A DNA stretch of 64,000 bases, from assembly GCF_021166475.1 (NCBI RefSeq), contig NZ_JAJOYS010000002.1:927635-991634 (forward strand), given 5' to 3'. Each line of letters begins with the position of its first letter. Position 1 is the first letter of the stretch. The notes beneath the pieces were generated by a model. It saw nothing but the letters and a program-made list of their open reading frames with translations. It was not told the DNA's origin and made no database searches. The position numbers and the translations under genes were made by a program. Origin of the DNA: Pelagibacterium xiamenense. Lineage in GTDB: Bacteria > Pseudomonadota > Alphaproteobacteria > Rhizobiales > Devosiaceae. Shown here piece after piece: positions 8,848 through 17,940 of this stretch.

Positions 8848-10509
8848 GTGCAGGCAGATTACATCATCATCGGGTCGGGCTCGGCGGGTGCTGCTATGGC
8901 CCACCGGCTGAGCGAGGACGGTAAGCACAACGTCCTCGTCCTCGAATATGGCGGTACCGACGCCGGTCCCTTCATCCAGATGCCGGCAGCGCTCAGCTAT
9001 CCCATGAACATGCGCCGCTACGATTGGGGTTTCATGAGCGAACCCGAGCCAGGCCTCGGCGGACGCCGCCTGGTTGTCCCGCGCGGCAAGGTGATCGGCG
9101 GCTCCTCCTCGATCAACGGCATGGTCTATGTCCGCGGCCATGCCCGTGACTTTGACCACTGGGCCGAATCCGGCGCCGCAGGCTGGGGCTATGCCGACGT
9201 CCTGCGCTACTTCAAGCGCATGGAAAACTGGCACGACGGCAATCACGGCGGCGACCCCGACTGGCGCGGCACAAACGGCCCGCTCCACGTGACCCGCGGC
9301 CCGCGCGCCAACCCGCTCTATCAGGCCTTCGTCGACGCCGGCGCACAGGCCGGGTTCGAGTTGACCGACGACTACAACGGACAAAAGCAGGAAGGCTTCG
9401 GGCCGATGGAGCAAACAGTCTGGCAGGGCCGGCGCTGGTCCGCGGCAAATGCCTACCTGAAGCCGGCGCTCAAGCGCCCCAATCTCGACCTGCTCCGCTG
9501 CTTCGCCCGCAGAATCGTCATCGAAAACGGCCGCGGCGTCGGCGTCGAAATCGAGCGTGGCGGCAAGATCGAAACCGTCCACGCTGCCCGTGAGGTCATC
9601 GTTGCGGCCTCTTCGATCAACTCACCCAAGCTCCTGATGCTATCGGGCATCGGCCCGGCCGCGCACCTCGCAGAACACGGCATCGACGTCATCGCTGACC
9701 GTCCCGGCGTGGGGCAGAACCTTCAGGACCATCTCGAGCTATATATTCAGCAGGCCTGCATCCAACCCATCACCCTGTACAAGCACTGGAATCTTTGGGG
9801 CAAGGCGCTAGCGGGAGCACAGTGGCTGTTCTTCAAAACCGGGCTGGGTGCTTCCAACCAGTTCGAAAGCGCAGCCTTCATCCGCTCGCGTGCCGGAATC
9901 GATTACCCCGACATCCAATTCCATTTCCTCCCCATCGCTATCCGTTATGATGGCAAAGCGGCAGCCGAAGGCCACGGCTTCCAGGCCCATGTCGGCCCGA
10001 TGCGATCGAACTCGCGTGGCGCGGTGACACTTAAATCTGCCGACCCCAAGGCCGATCCGTCGATCGTCTTCAACTACATGTCCGACCCGCAGGACTGGGT
10101 CGATTTTCGCCATTGCATCCGCATCACCCGCGAAATTTTCGCTCAGCCCGCCTTTGACCCGTATCGCGGCAAAGAGATACTGCCCGGGGCGAACGTTCAG
10201 AGTGACGACGAACTCGATGCGCATATCCGCGCGCATGCCGAAAGCGCCTATCATCCCTGCGGCACCTGCAAGATGGGCAAAGCGGATGACCCCATGGCTG
10301 TCGTCGATCCAGAGTGCCGCGTCATCGGCGTCGAAGGTCTGCGCGTCGCTGACAGCTCGATCTTCCCGCGCATTACCAACGGCAATCTCAACGCCCCCTC
10401 GATCATGGTCGGCGAAAAGGCCTCCGACCATATCCTGGGGCGCCCACTACGCCCCGCCGACAACGCGGAACCCTGGATCAACCCGCGCTGGCGCGAAACC
10501 GACCGCTGA
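8848..10509 (+). CDS. betA: Choline dehydrogenase (GMC oxidoreductase)
   Basis: The 553-aa flavoprotein oxidises choline to betaine aldehyde (and can oxidise the aldehyde further) at the membrane face. The FAD motif GSGSAG is at residues 9-14, GMC signature 1 around [18 protein letters not shown], the active-site His469 in [10 protein letters not shown] and the C-terminal Asn in NGNLNAPS. The start is GTG at 8848; the AGGAGG ribosome site overlaps the betB stop. Last gene of the bet operon. Confidence 0.95.
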   Translation: MQADYIIIGSGSAGAAMAHRLSEDGKHNVLVLEYGGTDAGPFIQMPAALSYPMNMRRYDWGFMSEPEPGLGGRRLVVPRGKVIGGSSSINGMVYVRGHARDFDHWAESGAAGWGYADVLRYFKRMENWHDGNHGGDPDWRGTNGPLHVTRGPRANPLYQAFVDAGAQAGFELTDDYNGQKQEGFGPMEQTVWQGRRWSAANAYLKPALKRPNLDLLRCFARRIVIENGRGVGVEIERGGKIETVHAAREVIVAASSINSPKLLMLSGIGPAAHLAEHGIDVIADRPGVGQNLQDHLELYIQQACIQPITLYKHWNLWGKALAGAQWLFFKTGLGASNQFESAAFIRSRAGIDYPDIQFHFLPIAIRYDGKAAAEGHGFQAHVGPMRSNSRGAVTLKSADPKADPSIVFNYMSDPQDWVDFRHCIRITREIFAQPAFDPYRGKEILPGANVQSDDELDAHIRAHAESAYHPCGTCKMGKADDPMAVVDPECRVIGVEGLRVADSSIFPRITNGNLNAPSIMVGEKASDHILGRPLRPADNAEPWINPRWRETDR

Positions 10510-10629
10510 GGAATTCCCGATGGACCGTCCACCCCATTCACGGTGAGTGCAATACGGTCTTGCCCCATAAAGCGGGTTCAGGCTGGCGTGGCGCGGTAAG
10601 CGGAATGTCGTCTGTTCCCCTGTGTTTCC

Positions 10630-10645
10630 TCCCCCATATGAGGGA
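10630..10645. promoter_or_regulatory. Operator-like dyad, site A
   Basis: The 16-mer TCCCCCATATGAGGGA differs at one base from site B at 19611 and shares the pattern YCYCCCAWATKRGRGA with sites C and D. It ends 67 bp before the ATG of the first exported-protein gene of this region, a distance suited to an activator next to a -35 element. The proposed binder is the LuxR-type protein encoded at 15830-17653; this is inference. Confidence 0.6.
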
Positions 10646-10712
10646 CGGCAGCCGGTTTGCGGCGGTGTAGCTCCGGGTCACCGAACGATGACACGGATGG
10701 AGAACACGCTAT

Positions 10713-12044
10713 ATGATCCGGCAGCTTGCAAGCAGCATTACCGGCCTGGGACGCGCGTTGGTGGCGACCCTATTGCTTGTCGCGGCGTCGACGACGGGGG
10801 CATCGGCCCAGATTCAGGTGCCCGACGCCATCGCCGCCAGAAGCGTGATCCTCTCACTCTATACCATCAACTCCATGTTGGAGCAGCAAGGCGCCGGCCT
10901 TGAGGCCGGCCGTCAGGTGATGACATCCTTTCGCGCGTTCCTTTCTCCCCAACTCATCGAGGAGATCGTGGCCAGCGAAGGTGGCTTCCGTCCACTGAGC
11001 GGCACGTATGAAGGCGCCGTGGACGATTATGAACTGCGGGTGGCGGAGGATCAGCCGGACGACGGCATCGTTTTCGAGGCCGCAGTGGAATCTCAAGGCA
11101 CGGTCCGTTTGATTGCGTTCGCCCTCTCGCAATCGGGCGGCCGCCCTCTGATAACACGGATATGGGGCGATGGCTGGACTTTCGGTGACGGTAACGCCGA
11201 GACGTCGCAACAGGGCCACGGCACTCCCGCGCAGGCTCCGAGCGGTGAAGAACAACTTGCCCTCGCGGCCGCGGATCAAGGCGGCGCAGCTGCGGAAGGC
11301 GCGCCCGAAGGTAACGCACCGCTCTCCCTGCCATTTCAGGACGGGTTCGACGGCGCGGCGCTAGGACCTCAATGGAGCGTGGTGGGGGAAGCCTCCGACA
11401 AGTTCGTTGTCGAGGACGGGGTCGTCTACCAGATCGCGACGGGCGGCGACGACGATTTCCGCAATGAGGGCAGCGAAAACATCTTCCGGCTTGGCGGCGC
11501 GCCCGAAGGCGATTTCGACATGACCCTGGCCGGGCTGCTCGAAGCCAAGACCGGTAGAGAAGGCATCTGGCTGGGTCTTTATGAGGATGAAACCAGCTTC
11601 CTTGCCGCCAATCTCTACGTCTACACCAACGGCTGCGGTCCGTATCTCGGTCTTTGGATCGTCAACCGTCAGCCCGTTGCGAACCTTGACGAGTCGTTAA
11701 CCAGCGAATTCGACGACAATCTCTTTGACAAGGGCCCCATTCTATCAGGCACCTGCAATGCCGGTAACCGGGAAATCGGCGACGCCATTTTGCAACGCCT
11801 CAACGAAACCGGCTTCTCGCTGACCCTGTCTCGCCGGGGTTTCCGCTATTTCGCCACGGCCGAATTCGATCTTCCAGCCTTCGGCGACAATTCAGGCGGT
11901 CCCGTCAGCGTAGCGACTCAAGAGGTGGCCCGCACAACGGCCGCCGGCAATCCCGCCTTCATGCTTGGGCAATTCCAGCGCGCCGGGAACGGCGAGTCGA
12001 TCGCACAATTCGACAGTTTTTCGATCTCGGCGCCGCTGCACTGA
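10713..12044 (+). CDS. Exported protein with C-terminal lectin-like domain
   Basis: A 443-aa protein of unknown function. It has a signal peptide ending in ASA-Q near residue 33, an alpha/beta N-terminal part (to ~155), a low-complexity Ala/Gly/Gln linker (~160-203) and a C-terminal beta-rich domain starting FQDGFDGAALGPQW. That C-terminal domain is paralogous to the end of the next gene product: both share FDGxAL, PEGDFD, GCGxYLxL and DxxLF in order, and resemble concanavalin-type jelly rolls (fold is inference). It opens a plus-strand operon of four exported proteins behind site A; GGAG lies 11 nt before the ATG. Confidence 0.7.
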   Translation: MIRQLASSITGLGRALVATLLLVAASTTGASAQIQVPDAIAARSVILSLYTINSMLEQQGAGLEAGRQVMTSFRAFLSPQLIEEIVASEGGFRPLSGTYEGAVDDYELRVAEDQPDDGIVFEAAVESQGTVRLIAFALSQSGGRPLITRIWGDGWTFGDGNAETSQQGHGTPAQAPSGEEQLALAAADQGGAAAEGAPEGNAPLSLPFQDGFDGAALGPQWSVVGEASDKFVVEDGVVYQIATGGDDDFRNEGSENIFRLGGAPEGDFDMTLAGLLEAKTGREGIWLGLYEDETSFLAANLYVYTNGCGPYLGLWIVNRQPVANLDESLTSEFDDNLFDKGPILSGTCNAGNREIGDAILQRLNETGFSLTLSRRGFRYFATAEFDLPAFGDNSGGPVSVATQEVARTTAAGNPAFMLGQFQRAGNGESIAQFDSFSISAPLH

Positions 12045-12061
12045 AAGCAGCCAATAACACA

Positions 12062-14056
12062 ATGGGAATCCGGCCTATGTTTCATACTCTAAGGATAGCT
12101 GTTTGCGGCCTGTCCATTTCGCTACTCGCGGTGTCCGGAGCGAGCGCACAGGCGCAGGACATCGATGCGGCAGTCGCGCTGGTCGAGCAATTCATTGCCG
12201 CACATATGACCCATCTCGACACTATGCAGGGTCCGTTGCTGAATGATGCGCAAGCCGCCGCGCCCTATGTGCTCGACGGGCTTGCGGTGGACGGACTGCA
12301 GGGGCGGCTCGGGTTCGACCCGGTTTATAACGCGCAGGACTACGAGATATCCAACATCCGGGTCTTTGCCGATACCGACGCGCCATTCCTGCGCGGCGCG
12401 GCGCAGGTGCGGGTCAACCTTGAGAATTTCGGGCAGCGCCAGGACTTCGTCTATACGCTCGTGCCAGTGCCCCCCGGCAATGTGTGGCAGATTTCCGATA
12501 TTTATTCAGTCACAAGCGACTGGTCGCTCGCCGACATTGCCTACGATCTGGGAATAGATCTGAGTGGCGGAACCGGACCTGAAACAACCCTTGAGAACGT
12601 GGACCTGCCTATTCCGTGCGCCTTCGCATGCGGCAATCCAGTCGACGACCCGATCGTGGTTCCCGGCACCGAAACCATCATCGTGCCCGACCCCGTCATC
12701 GTCCCCGGTATGGAACAAGGCGACCTGCCCGGCAACGGCATCAATCCCGAAGGCCGGAACCTCCTGGTCATTCTCGACGCTTCCGGGTCGATGTGGGGAC
12801 AGATCGACGGCGTTGCCAAGATCACGACGGCCCGGCAGGCCTTATCCGGCATTGTGGGAGACCTCGATCCGGCAATGAATCTGGGGTTGATGGCCTATGG
12901 CCATCGACGCGAGGGCGATTGCGCCGATACCGAAATTCTCTATCCGGTCGCCAATTACGACCCAGGCAGGCTGCTGCCGGCGATAGAGGGTATTTCGCCG
13001 CTCGGGAAGACGCCGATCGCCGGGGCCCTGGAACAGGCGGCCGCCGCGATGCCCGCATCCGGCCGCCCTTCGAGCGTCCTGCTGATATCCGACGGGCTGG
13101 AAACCTGCGGTGGCGATCCCTGTGCCGCCGCAGCCAGGCTGGCCGAAAGCGGGATCGATACGCGCGTTCACGTCGTTGGCTTCGATCTGAACGAGGAGGA
13201 GCACGCCGCGCTTCAGTGCGTCGCCGAGAACGGGAACGGCACCTACTATCCCGCCAACGACGCACAAAGCTTTCTCACAGCCGTCAACAACGCGATTCAC
13301 GAAGCGGAGAACGCCATCTCCTCCACGCCGGCACTCGCTCCGGATCCCGCGGCGGAAATTGTTTTTGAGGACACTTTCGACGGTCCGGCGCTCGATACGG
13401 CATGGCGGGTGGACAACGCGATTGACGAACTCACCACGTTTACGCCCGAAGGCGCGCTGTTCGTGGCCGCGCTTGGCGACGCTCCCTATTTCAAAAATTC
13501 CAACGCGACCAACCGTTTCATTCTGGATCGTCCGCTTCCCGAAGGCGATTTCGATCTGGTTCTGGAATTCAGAATGAAGGTGCAAACCAAGCATGAAAGT
13601 TTGCTGCTGTCGTTGTTTAGCGCCGCCCATGAGCAAATCGGCGCCTATATGTGGCTCGAACCTTTAGGCTGCGGCAACTATCTCAATCTCTCGCTGATCA
13701 GATTGTCAGGCAGCGAGGACGACCCACAAACGACCTCTTTCGATACCAGTCTGTTCAGCGGACCGTGGGCGGACGAGGTTTGCTACGACGGGCGCGCGCG
13801 CGCCGATGCCATAGTTGAAGCCCTGGGGCGGGACGGTGCACAACTGCGCCTGATGCGGCGTGGCCGGGAAATCACAGCGTCTTTGGAACTGCAGATGCCA
13901 GAAACTGGCGAAACGCTCTCCTACACGACCGAGCCGATCACGATGCTTCGCCTGTCCGGCGCACCCAGCCTGCTTGCAGGGCACGGGCACAAGGCGCAAC
14001 CAGGCGAAAGCCATTTCGAGTTCGACCGCTTCGCCATTGAGGTGCCCCGGCAATGA
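12062..14056 (+). CDS. Exported VWA-domain protein with C-terminal lectin-like domain
   Basis: A 664-aa exported protein: signal peptide to ~30, a small N-terminal domain, a linker rich in Val/Pro/Asp (~192-225), a von Willebrand A domain (~233-415) with the metal site DASGS at 239-243 and the SDGLETCGGDPC segment, and a C-terminal beta-rich domain (~430-664) homologous to that of the upstream gene. VWA domains with this DxSxS site bind Mg2+ and a protein partner. It starts 17 bp after the previous gene; a second ATG at 12077 is equally possible. The stop overlaps the next ATG. Partner and role are unknown. Confidence 0.75.
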   Translation: MGIRPMFHTLRIAVCGLSISLLAVSGASAQAQDIDAAVALVEQFIAAHMTHLDTMQGPLLNDAQAAAPYVLDGLAVDGLQGRLGFDPVYNAQDYEISNIRVFADTDAPFLRGAAQVRVNLENFGQRQDFVYTLVPVPPGNVWQISDIYSVTSDWSLADIAYDLGIDLSGGTGPETTLENVDLPIPCAFACGNPVDDPIVVPGTETIIVPDPVIVPGMEQGDLPGNGINPEGRNLLVILDASGSMWGQIDGVAKITTARQALSGIVGDLDPAMNLGLMAYGHRREGDCADTEILYPVANYDPGRLLPAIEGISPLGKTPIAGALEQAAAAMPASGRPSSVLLISDGLETCGGDPCAAAARLAESGIDTRVHVVGFDLNEEEHAALQCVAENGNGTYYPANDAQSFLTAVNNAIHEAENAISSTPALAPDPAAEIVFEDTFDGPALDTAWRVDNAIDELTTFTPEGALFVAALGDAPYFKNSNATNRFILDRPLPEGDFDLVLEFRMKVQTKHESLLLSLFSAAHEQIGAYMWLEPLGCGNYLNLSLIRLSGSEDDPQTTSFDTSLFSGPWADEVCYDGRARADAIVEALGRDGAQLRLMRRGREITASLELQMPETGETLSYTTEPITMLRLSGAPSLLAGHGHKAQPGESHFEFDRFAIEVPRQ

Positions 14057-15150
14057 TGCCACGCCGCACACTCGCTCCTGTTCTGCTGGCCATAGCCCTT
14101 GGCGCCGTTCCAGTATCCCCAGCCCGGGCACAGGGCGAAATGAGCTTTACCGAGGCCGAAGCGGGGGGCGATGAAAGCCTGTTCGATCAGTTGGAGCCGC
14201 AGCCGGATGCAGAAAGCGGCGGAATGAGCTTCGACGAAACGGCGATAGCCGAGCACGACGCGCTGGCCTGCGCAGCCGGTTTCGGGTGCGAGGGACTGGG
14301 CGTGAACCAGGACGACGCGCTGGTCCTGACCGGACACAATACCGCCGATACCGCCCGCGAGGCGTATCGGGAGCAGTATGGAGAGCCACTTTCGGATTCC
14401 ACAGATCCGGTCGATGGCGACGACGGCAATCCGTCCGGCTCAGGAGACGAGACGCAACGAGACGAAAGCCTGTTCGACCGTGTGGAAGCCGGGCAGGAAG
14501 ATGCATCGAGTGACGATGGAATGAGCTTCGATGAGACGTCCATCGCCGAGCACGACGCATTGGCCTGCGCGGCCGGTTTGGGATGCGAGGGACTGGGCGT
14601 GGACCAGGAGGACGCCCTTGTTCTAACCGGACACAACACCTCCGAAACAGCCCGCGAGGCCTATCAGGAGCAGTACGGAGAGCCGCTTTCGGATAACACC
14701 GAGCCGGGTCCCGACCAGGACCTGTCGGTGGACACGCAGGGCGGAGACATGTCGTTCACCGACGGGGATATGTCAGAGGACAGCGGCAGCATGGCTTTTG
14801 ATGAGGACGAGGTGGGCGAGGATGGCGCAGATATGTCCTTCACTGAAGAAGACGTGCTGACCAACGAAACTGACGCATCCCACGGGAACAGGTTCACCGA
14901 AGGCGAAATCGCCGCGTTCAGTCCGGAAGAAGATGAGCTATGGGCGTGCGCTGCCGCGTTTGGCTGCAACGGTGCCGCCGCGGGATTGACACCCCATCAA
15001 GCTCTGCACCGGTTGGGGCTGCCCGACTTTTCCTATGAGTGGCCGCTGGCAGCCTGTGCAACCAATGCGCCCGGCGCCTGCGAGGAGATAGGCATCAGCT
15101 TGATGGATGCCATGCGGATCATGTCGCACCTGGCCAATCCCAATCGATAA
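14053..15150 (+). CDS. Exported acidic repeat protein
   Basis: A 365-aa very acidic protein with a signal peptide (ends ARA-Q at ~28). It contains two near-identical ~61-residue modules (MSFDET.IAEHDALACAA, G.GCEGLGV, DALVLTGHNT, EQYGEPLSD) and a third, diverged C-terminal module with ACAAAFGC. Short MSFTE/MSFDE boxes recur between them. The paired cysteines (ACAAxxGC) in each module could form disulfides in the periplasm. Translation is coupled to the VWA gene by a 4-bp overlap. I recognise no family; a scaffold or binding-repeat protein is a guess. Confidence 0.65.
   Translation: MMPRRTLAPVLLAIALGAVPVSPARAQGEMSFTEAEAGGDESLFDQLEPQPDAESGGMSFDETAIAEHDALACAAGFGCEGLGVNQDDALVLTGHNTADTAREAYREQYGEPLSDSTDPVDGDDGNPSGSGDETQRDESLFDRVEAGQEDASSDDGMSFDETSIAEHDALACAAGLGCEGLGVDQEDALVLTGHNTSETAREAYQEQYGEPLSDNTEPGPDQDLSVDTQGGDMSFTDGDMSEDSGSMAFDEDEVGEDGADMSFTEEDVLTNETDASHGNRFTEGEIAAFSPEEDELWACAAAFGCNGAAAGLTPHQALHRLGLPDFSYEWPLAACATNAPGACEEIGISLMDAMRIMSHLANPNR
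14221..14403 (+). repeat. Direct repeat copy 1 (183 bp, coding)
   Basis: First copy of a module repeated 297 bp downstream, in frame within the acidic repeat protein. The two copies differ mainly at third codon positions and a few residues, so they come from an internal duplication kept under protein-level selection. Confidence 0.85.
14518..14700 (+). repeat. Direct repeat copy 2 (183 bp, coding)
   Basis: Second copy of the 183-bp module that starts at 14221. It encodes the same order of motifs (MSFDET, EHDALACAA, GHNT, GEPLSD) with a handful of conservative changes. Confidence 0.85.
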
Positions 15151-15189
15151 TCACCAGATCAGGATCCCAACGTCATCATGGATGAATAG

Positions 15190-15825
15190 ATGATCGCCCC
15201 ATTCCAGCCCTGTGTTTTTGCAATCATGACATTCCTTGCCGTTACCGGTGCTGCCGCCGCGCAATCGGAACCGGTATCCCCGGCATGCCACGATGCGCCG
15301 GATGCCTGGGTTGACGTCACAGAGGCCCGGCTGGCCGGAGACTGGCAGATTTCAATGGGACCGGGCATCCTCACAATGCAAGGGAGGACCGTCCCGCTTC
15401 CCGACCCAGGCGACGTCCAGATCGCGGCGTTGGAGTTCGCGGAGACAGCTCTTTTCATCAGCGGTGGCCCGATACCGGAAGGTGAAGTGGAACTTCGGCC
15501 CTGGCGGAACGGGCTGAACTTCGATCTGCCTGTGGGCAGCGTACTGGGCGATGAGGATATCCCCTCCGACCCCGTGACTGCGTTCCTCAAGCAGCATTTC
15601 GGGTCGGATGTGGCCCAGAATGCAGACATTGCCGCGGCAGCCGGATGCGAGGTCAATGCGTTACCTCAACTGCATGGGAGCGGAATATTTCAGGACCCGG
15701 AGGGCGAGGTCAATTTCGATCTGTACCTGGTCGTCCTGTCTGATTTCTGGATCTACGGCATCACGGTGGGGACGTTCAACGGCGGCGATGGCGTCGCGCG
15801 CAGGGTCTTCGAGATGCGGCGCTGA
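15190..15825 (+). CDS. Exported protein of unknown function
   Basis: A 211-aa protein with a cleavable signal peptide (ends AAA-Q near 24). The mature part is beta-rich, with LAGDWQISMGPGILTMQG near the N-terminus and two cysteines, one at each side of the domain. It follows the repeat protein by 39 bp and is the last gene of the operon before the convergent regulator. The LAGDW plus later NFDLYLVVLSDFW resembles lipocalin-like exported proteins only loosely; no family is claimed. Confidence 0.6.
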   Translation: MIAPFQPCVFAIMTFLAVTGAAAAQSEPVSPACHDAPDAWVDVTEARLAGDWQISMGPGILTMQGRTVPLPDPGDVQIAALEFAETALFISGGPIPEGEVELRPWRNGLNFDLPVGSVLGDEDIPSDPVTAFLKQHFGSDVAQNADIAAAAGCEVNALPQLHGSGIFQDPEGEVNFDLYLVVLSDFWIYGITVGTFNGGDGVARRVFEMRR

Positions 15826-15829
15826 ACGA

Positions 15830-17653
15830 TCAGCCGAGCCAGCCAAGTGGGCCCGACAACAGGCGTGAGGTGAGTTCGGACTGGCTATGGACGTTCATTT
15901 TCGAGAATGCCTTCTTGAGATGGCCGCGCACGGTGCTGACCAGAATGCCCAGGGTTTCCGCGGCCTCCTCCGGCGACCTGCCGCCGGCGATCAGAAGCGC
16001 GATTTCGGCCTCCTTGCCGGTAAGGCCATAGGCAAGCTCGACCAGCGCCATACGCGAATCCGCCTCGAGATCCCCGCCGGGATCGGTACGCAACACAAGG
16101 ACGGAGGCCGGTCCCTGCCGTTGCAGGCTCGTCTGCTTGAGTGCATCGGGGTAGAATCGGACAGCAACCGGCATGTCGTCGTGGACAATGAGGGTGTCGC
16201 GATGCCCCATCCGCTTGGTGGGACCGGCACGCTCGCCCCTGAGCAGCCTGCCGGTGAGGGCGTTGGCAACTCCCTTTTCTGAACCTGACAGGCCGCTTGC
16301 CGGGAACAATCGCGCAAGCGCCTCGAAATAGGTTCGGTTGGAATGAAGCAATTCACCTTCACCGTCGAGTATGGCGACGCCGATCTGAAGCCGTTCGATA
16401 ACCGACTGTAACAGAACGCCCAGAGTGGCGTTCATCATCACTTGCCGGTTTAGATTGAACGAACGCTCCCAGTGCGGCATCAGCGACAGGATACGCTTAT
16501 GCAGCGCAGCCTCCGCGAGATCGCCCGAGCGTTCGGCCTCGTAAATCATGCGATATATGATCTCATTCCATCGGCTTTCGTCGTCTATGGCGTTATAACA
16601 GAGTTCGACAAGCTCTCCGGGGCTCATATCCACGGACGCTCCCAGGCCGCTTGTCATTGCCAGCAACTCCGATGTGAGCTCGGCGACGCCGATCTCGGGG
16701 CCTTCTTCTTCGGGATGCCACTCCTCACCGACCCATCGAACGATGCGTTCGGCAATGCCGAAGCGCTTCTCCTCGAGAAATAGCGCCGATCGCGCCCCTT
16801 CGATGCGGGCCGACGCGATGTCGTCAAAGCCGACGCGTTCGAGGAAACGTTCCACAGGCGGCAGAAAACCGCCGTCGCGCAACATCGCGTCCTCGCCGCC
16901 AAACAGGATCAGGCAGCGCGTGCCCGGTACGACAGAGGCACTCTTTGGCCACTTCCAGGCTGAAAGCATGCCCGAAAAAATGTTGTACCAGTATGCCGGC
17001 GTTGGGGTCGGCCAGCCCAATGGATCGGCAACCACGGAATCGATCAGAGCGCGATCGGCGCTCATGACGTCGGCGGGATGACGGCGCTCCTTCAGATGTG
17101 AGCCCAGGAACGCATAAAGATGGTGCAGAGACTGCTCGTCGGGTGCGTCCGCCGTGCCGAGTTTGCAGCGTGTCTGCGAGAAGGTCTTGCCGAACATGGC
17201 GATGGCGCGTTGGTTCGGCGGCGGCGAGATCAAGACGATATGGCGCGCAAGGTCGGGCCAGCTCTTGAGCACCTCAAGCGTCAAAAGCGCGGTGATGTTG
17301 GGCACAACGACCAACCGGTGTTCCCAGGGGATGCCGGCGAAACTCTTTTCAAAGAACAGGCGCATATCGGCGACGGCACGCTGCCAGCCCCCTTCATAGT
17401 CGAGGTGCCCGAGCGGGTTGTGACTGCCGGTGGACTTGCCGTGCCCGCGTATATCCCCTGAATAGGTGTTCCATCCGAGCTGGCGAAAGGCCGCGCCCAG
17501 ATCGTTCAGCATACCGGAATGGGTTGGTTGGCTATGGCCCAGAAATACGGCTCTGTGGCCTTCGGCAGGCCTGCTGCCGGGGTCAACGGTCCACTTGCGG
17601 AAAAGCAGCGGCTGGCTGCTGTCGCCCACCAGGAATTCCGTATCCATATTCAT
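15830..17653 (-). CDS. LuxR-type regulator with degenerate alpha/beta-hydrolase sensor domain
   Basis: A 607-aa protein with three parts: an alpha/beta-hydrolase (lysophospholipase-like) domain at ~15-312, a helical plus PAS-like segment at ~345-520 (RLQIGVAILDGEGELLHSNR), and a LuxR helix-turn-helix at 544-600 (LTGKEAEIALLIAGGRSPEE, then STVRGHLKKAFSKM). The hydrolase fold is clear from DIRGHGKSTG, but the nucleophile elbow expected as GHSMGG reads VPNITA (Asn119 for Ser), and the catalytic His position reads GARSAL (Ser289); Asp255 remains. So it is probably a ligand receptor, not an enzyme. The second ATG at 17647 has a better-spaced GGGGG site. It is the only regulator in this region and the candidate reader of sites A-D. 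Confidence 0.85.
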   Translation of the reverse strand: MNMDTEFLVGDSSQPLLFRKWTVDPGSRPAEGHRAVFLGHSQPTHSGMLNDLGAAFRQLGWNTYSGDIRGHGKSTGSHNPLGHLDYEGGWQRAVADMRLFFEKSFAGIPWEHRLVVVPNITALLTLEVLKSWPDLARHIVLISPPPNQRAIAMFGKTFSQTRCKLGTADAPDEQSLHHLYAFLGSHLKERRHPADVMSADRALIDSVVADPLGWPTPTPAYWYNIFSGMLSAWKWPKSASVVPGTRCLILFGGEDAMLRDGGFLPPVERFLERVGFDDIASARIEGARSALFLEEKRFGIAERIVRWVGEEWHPEEEGPEIGVAELTSELLAMTSGLGASVDMSPGELVELCYNAIDDESRWNEIIYRMIYEAERSGDLAEAALHKRILSLMPHWERSFNLNRQVMMNATLGVLLQSVIERLQIGVAILDGEGELLHSNRTYFEALARLFPASGLSGSEKGVANALTGRLLRGERAGPTKRMGHRDTLIVHDDMPVAVRFYPDALKQTSLQRQGPASVLVLRTDPGGDLEADSRMALVELAYGLTGKEAEIALLIAGGRSPEEAAETLGILVSTVRGHLKKAFSKMNVHSQSELTSRLLSGPLGWLG

Positions 17654-17745
17654 CCCCCAAGCCAGTCAGGTGTTCAAAAAAACACTTAAGACAATCAAGT
17701 AATTGCCTACAGGCGCTTGTGTGAACTTGGCCTGAATGGACCTGA

Positions 17746-17759
17746 CAGCATTCATGCTG
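17746..17759. promoter_or_regulatory. Small perfect palindrome upstream of the LuxR-type regulator
   Basis: CAGCAT-TC-ATGCTG lies 93 bp upstream of the regulator ATG, inside the 287-bp gap that must hold its promoter. It is unrelated in sequence to sites A-D. It could be an autoregulatory or foreign operator, or chance. Confidence 0.25.
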
Positions 17760-17906
17760 CCCGGGCGTGACTATAGAAAAGGTCTGGCAGAGAGTGAAGC
17801 GGGCGGCAGTGAGGCAATCGAGGGAAGTTTCAATTGCGGAACCGCGCAAGGTCCCGTTTTCTTTGGAGAAACCGCGGACGAGCGGAATTTTTCGGCATAT
17901 CGCGCA

Positions 17907-17927
17907 GCGCTGCGGCGACCGCAGCGC
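17907..17927 (-). terminator. Stem-loop after the lemA operon
   Basis: Perfect 9-bp arms GCGCTGCGG and CCGCAGCGC around a 3-nt loop lie 13 bp beyond the stop codon of the minus-strand DUF3137 gene. No U-run follows at once, so terminator strength is uncertain. Confidence 0.45.
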
Positions 17928-17940
17928 CGATCCCGCGCGA

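Noticed and set aside
17638..17655. TCCCCCAAG at the start of the LuxR-type gene as an autoregulatory site
   Set aside because: Matches only the left half of the dyad; no right arm. It is better explained as the complement of the GGGGG ribosome site.
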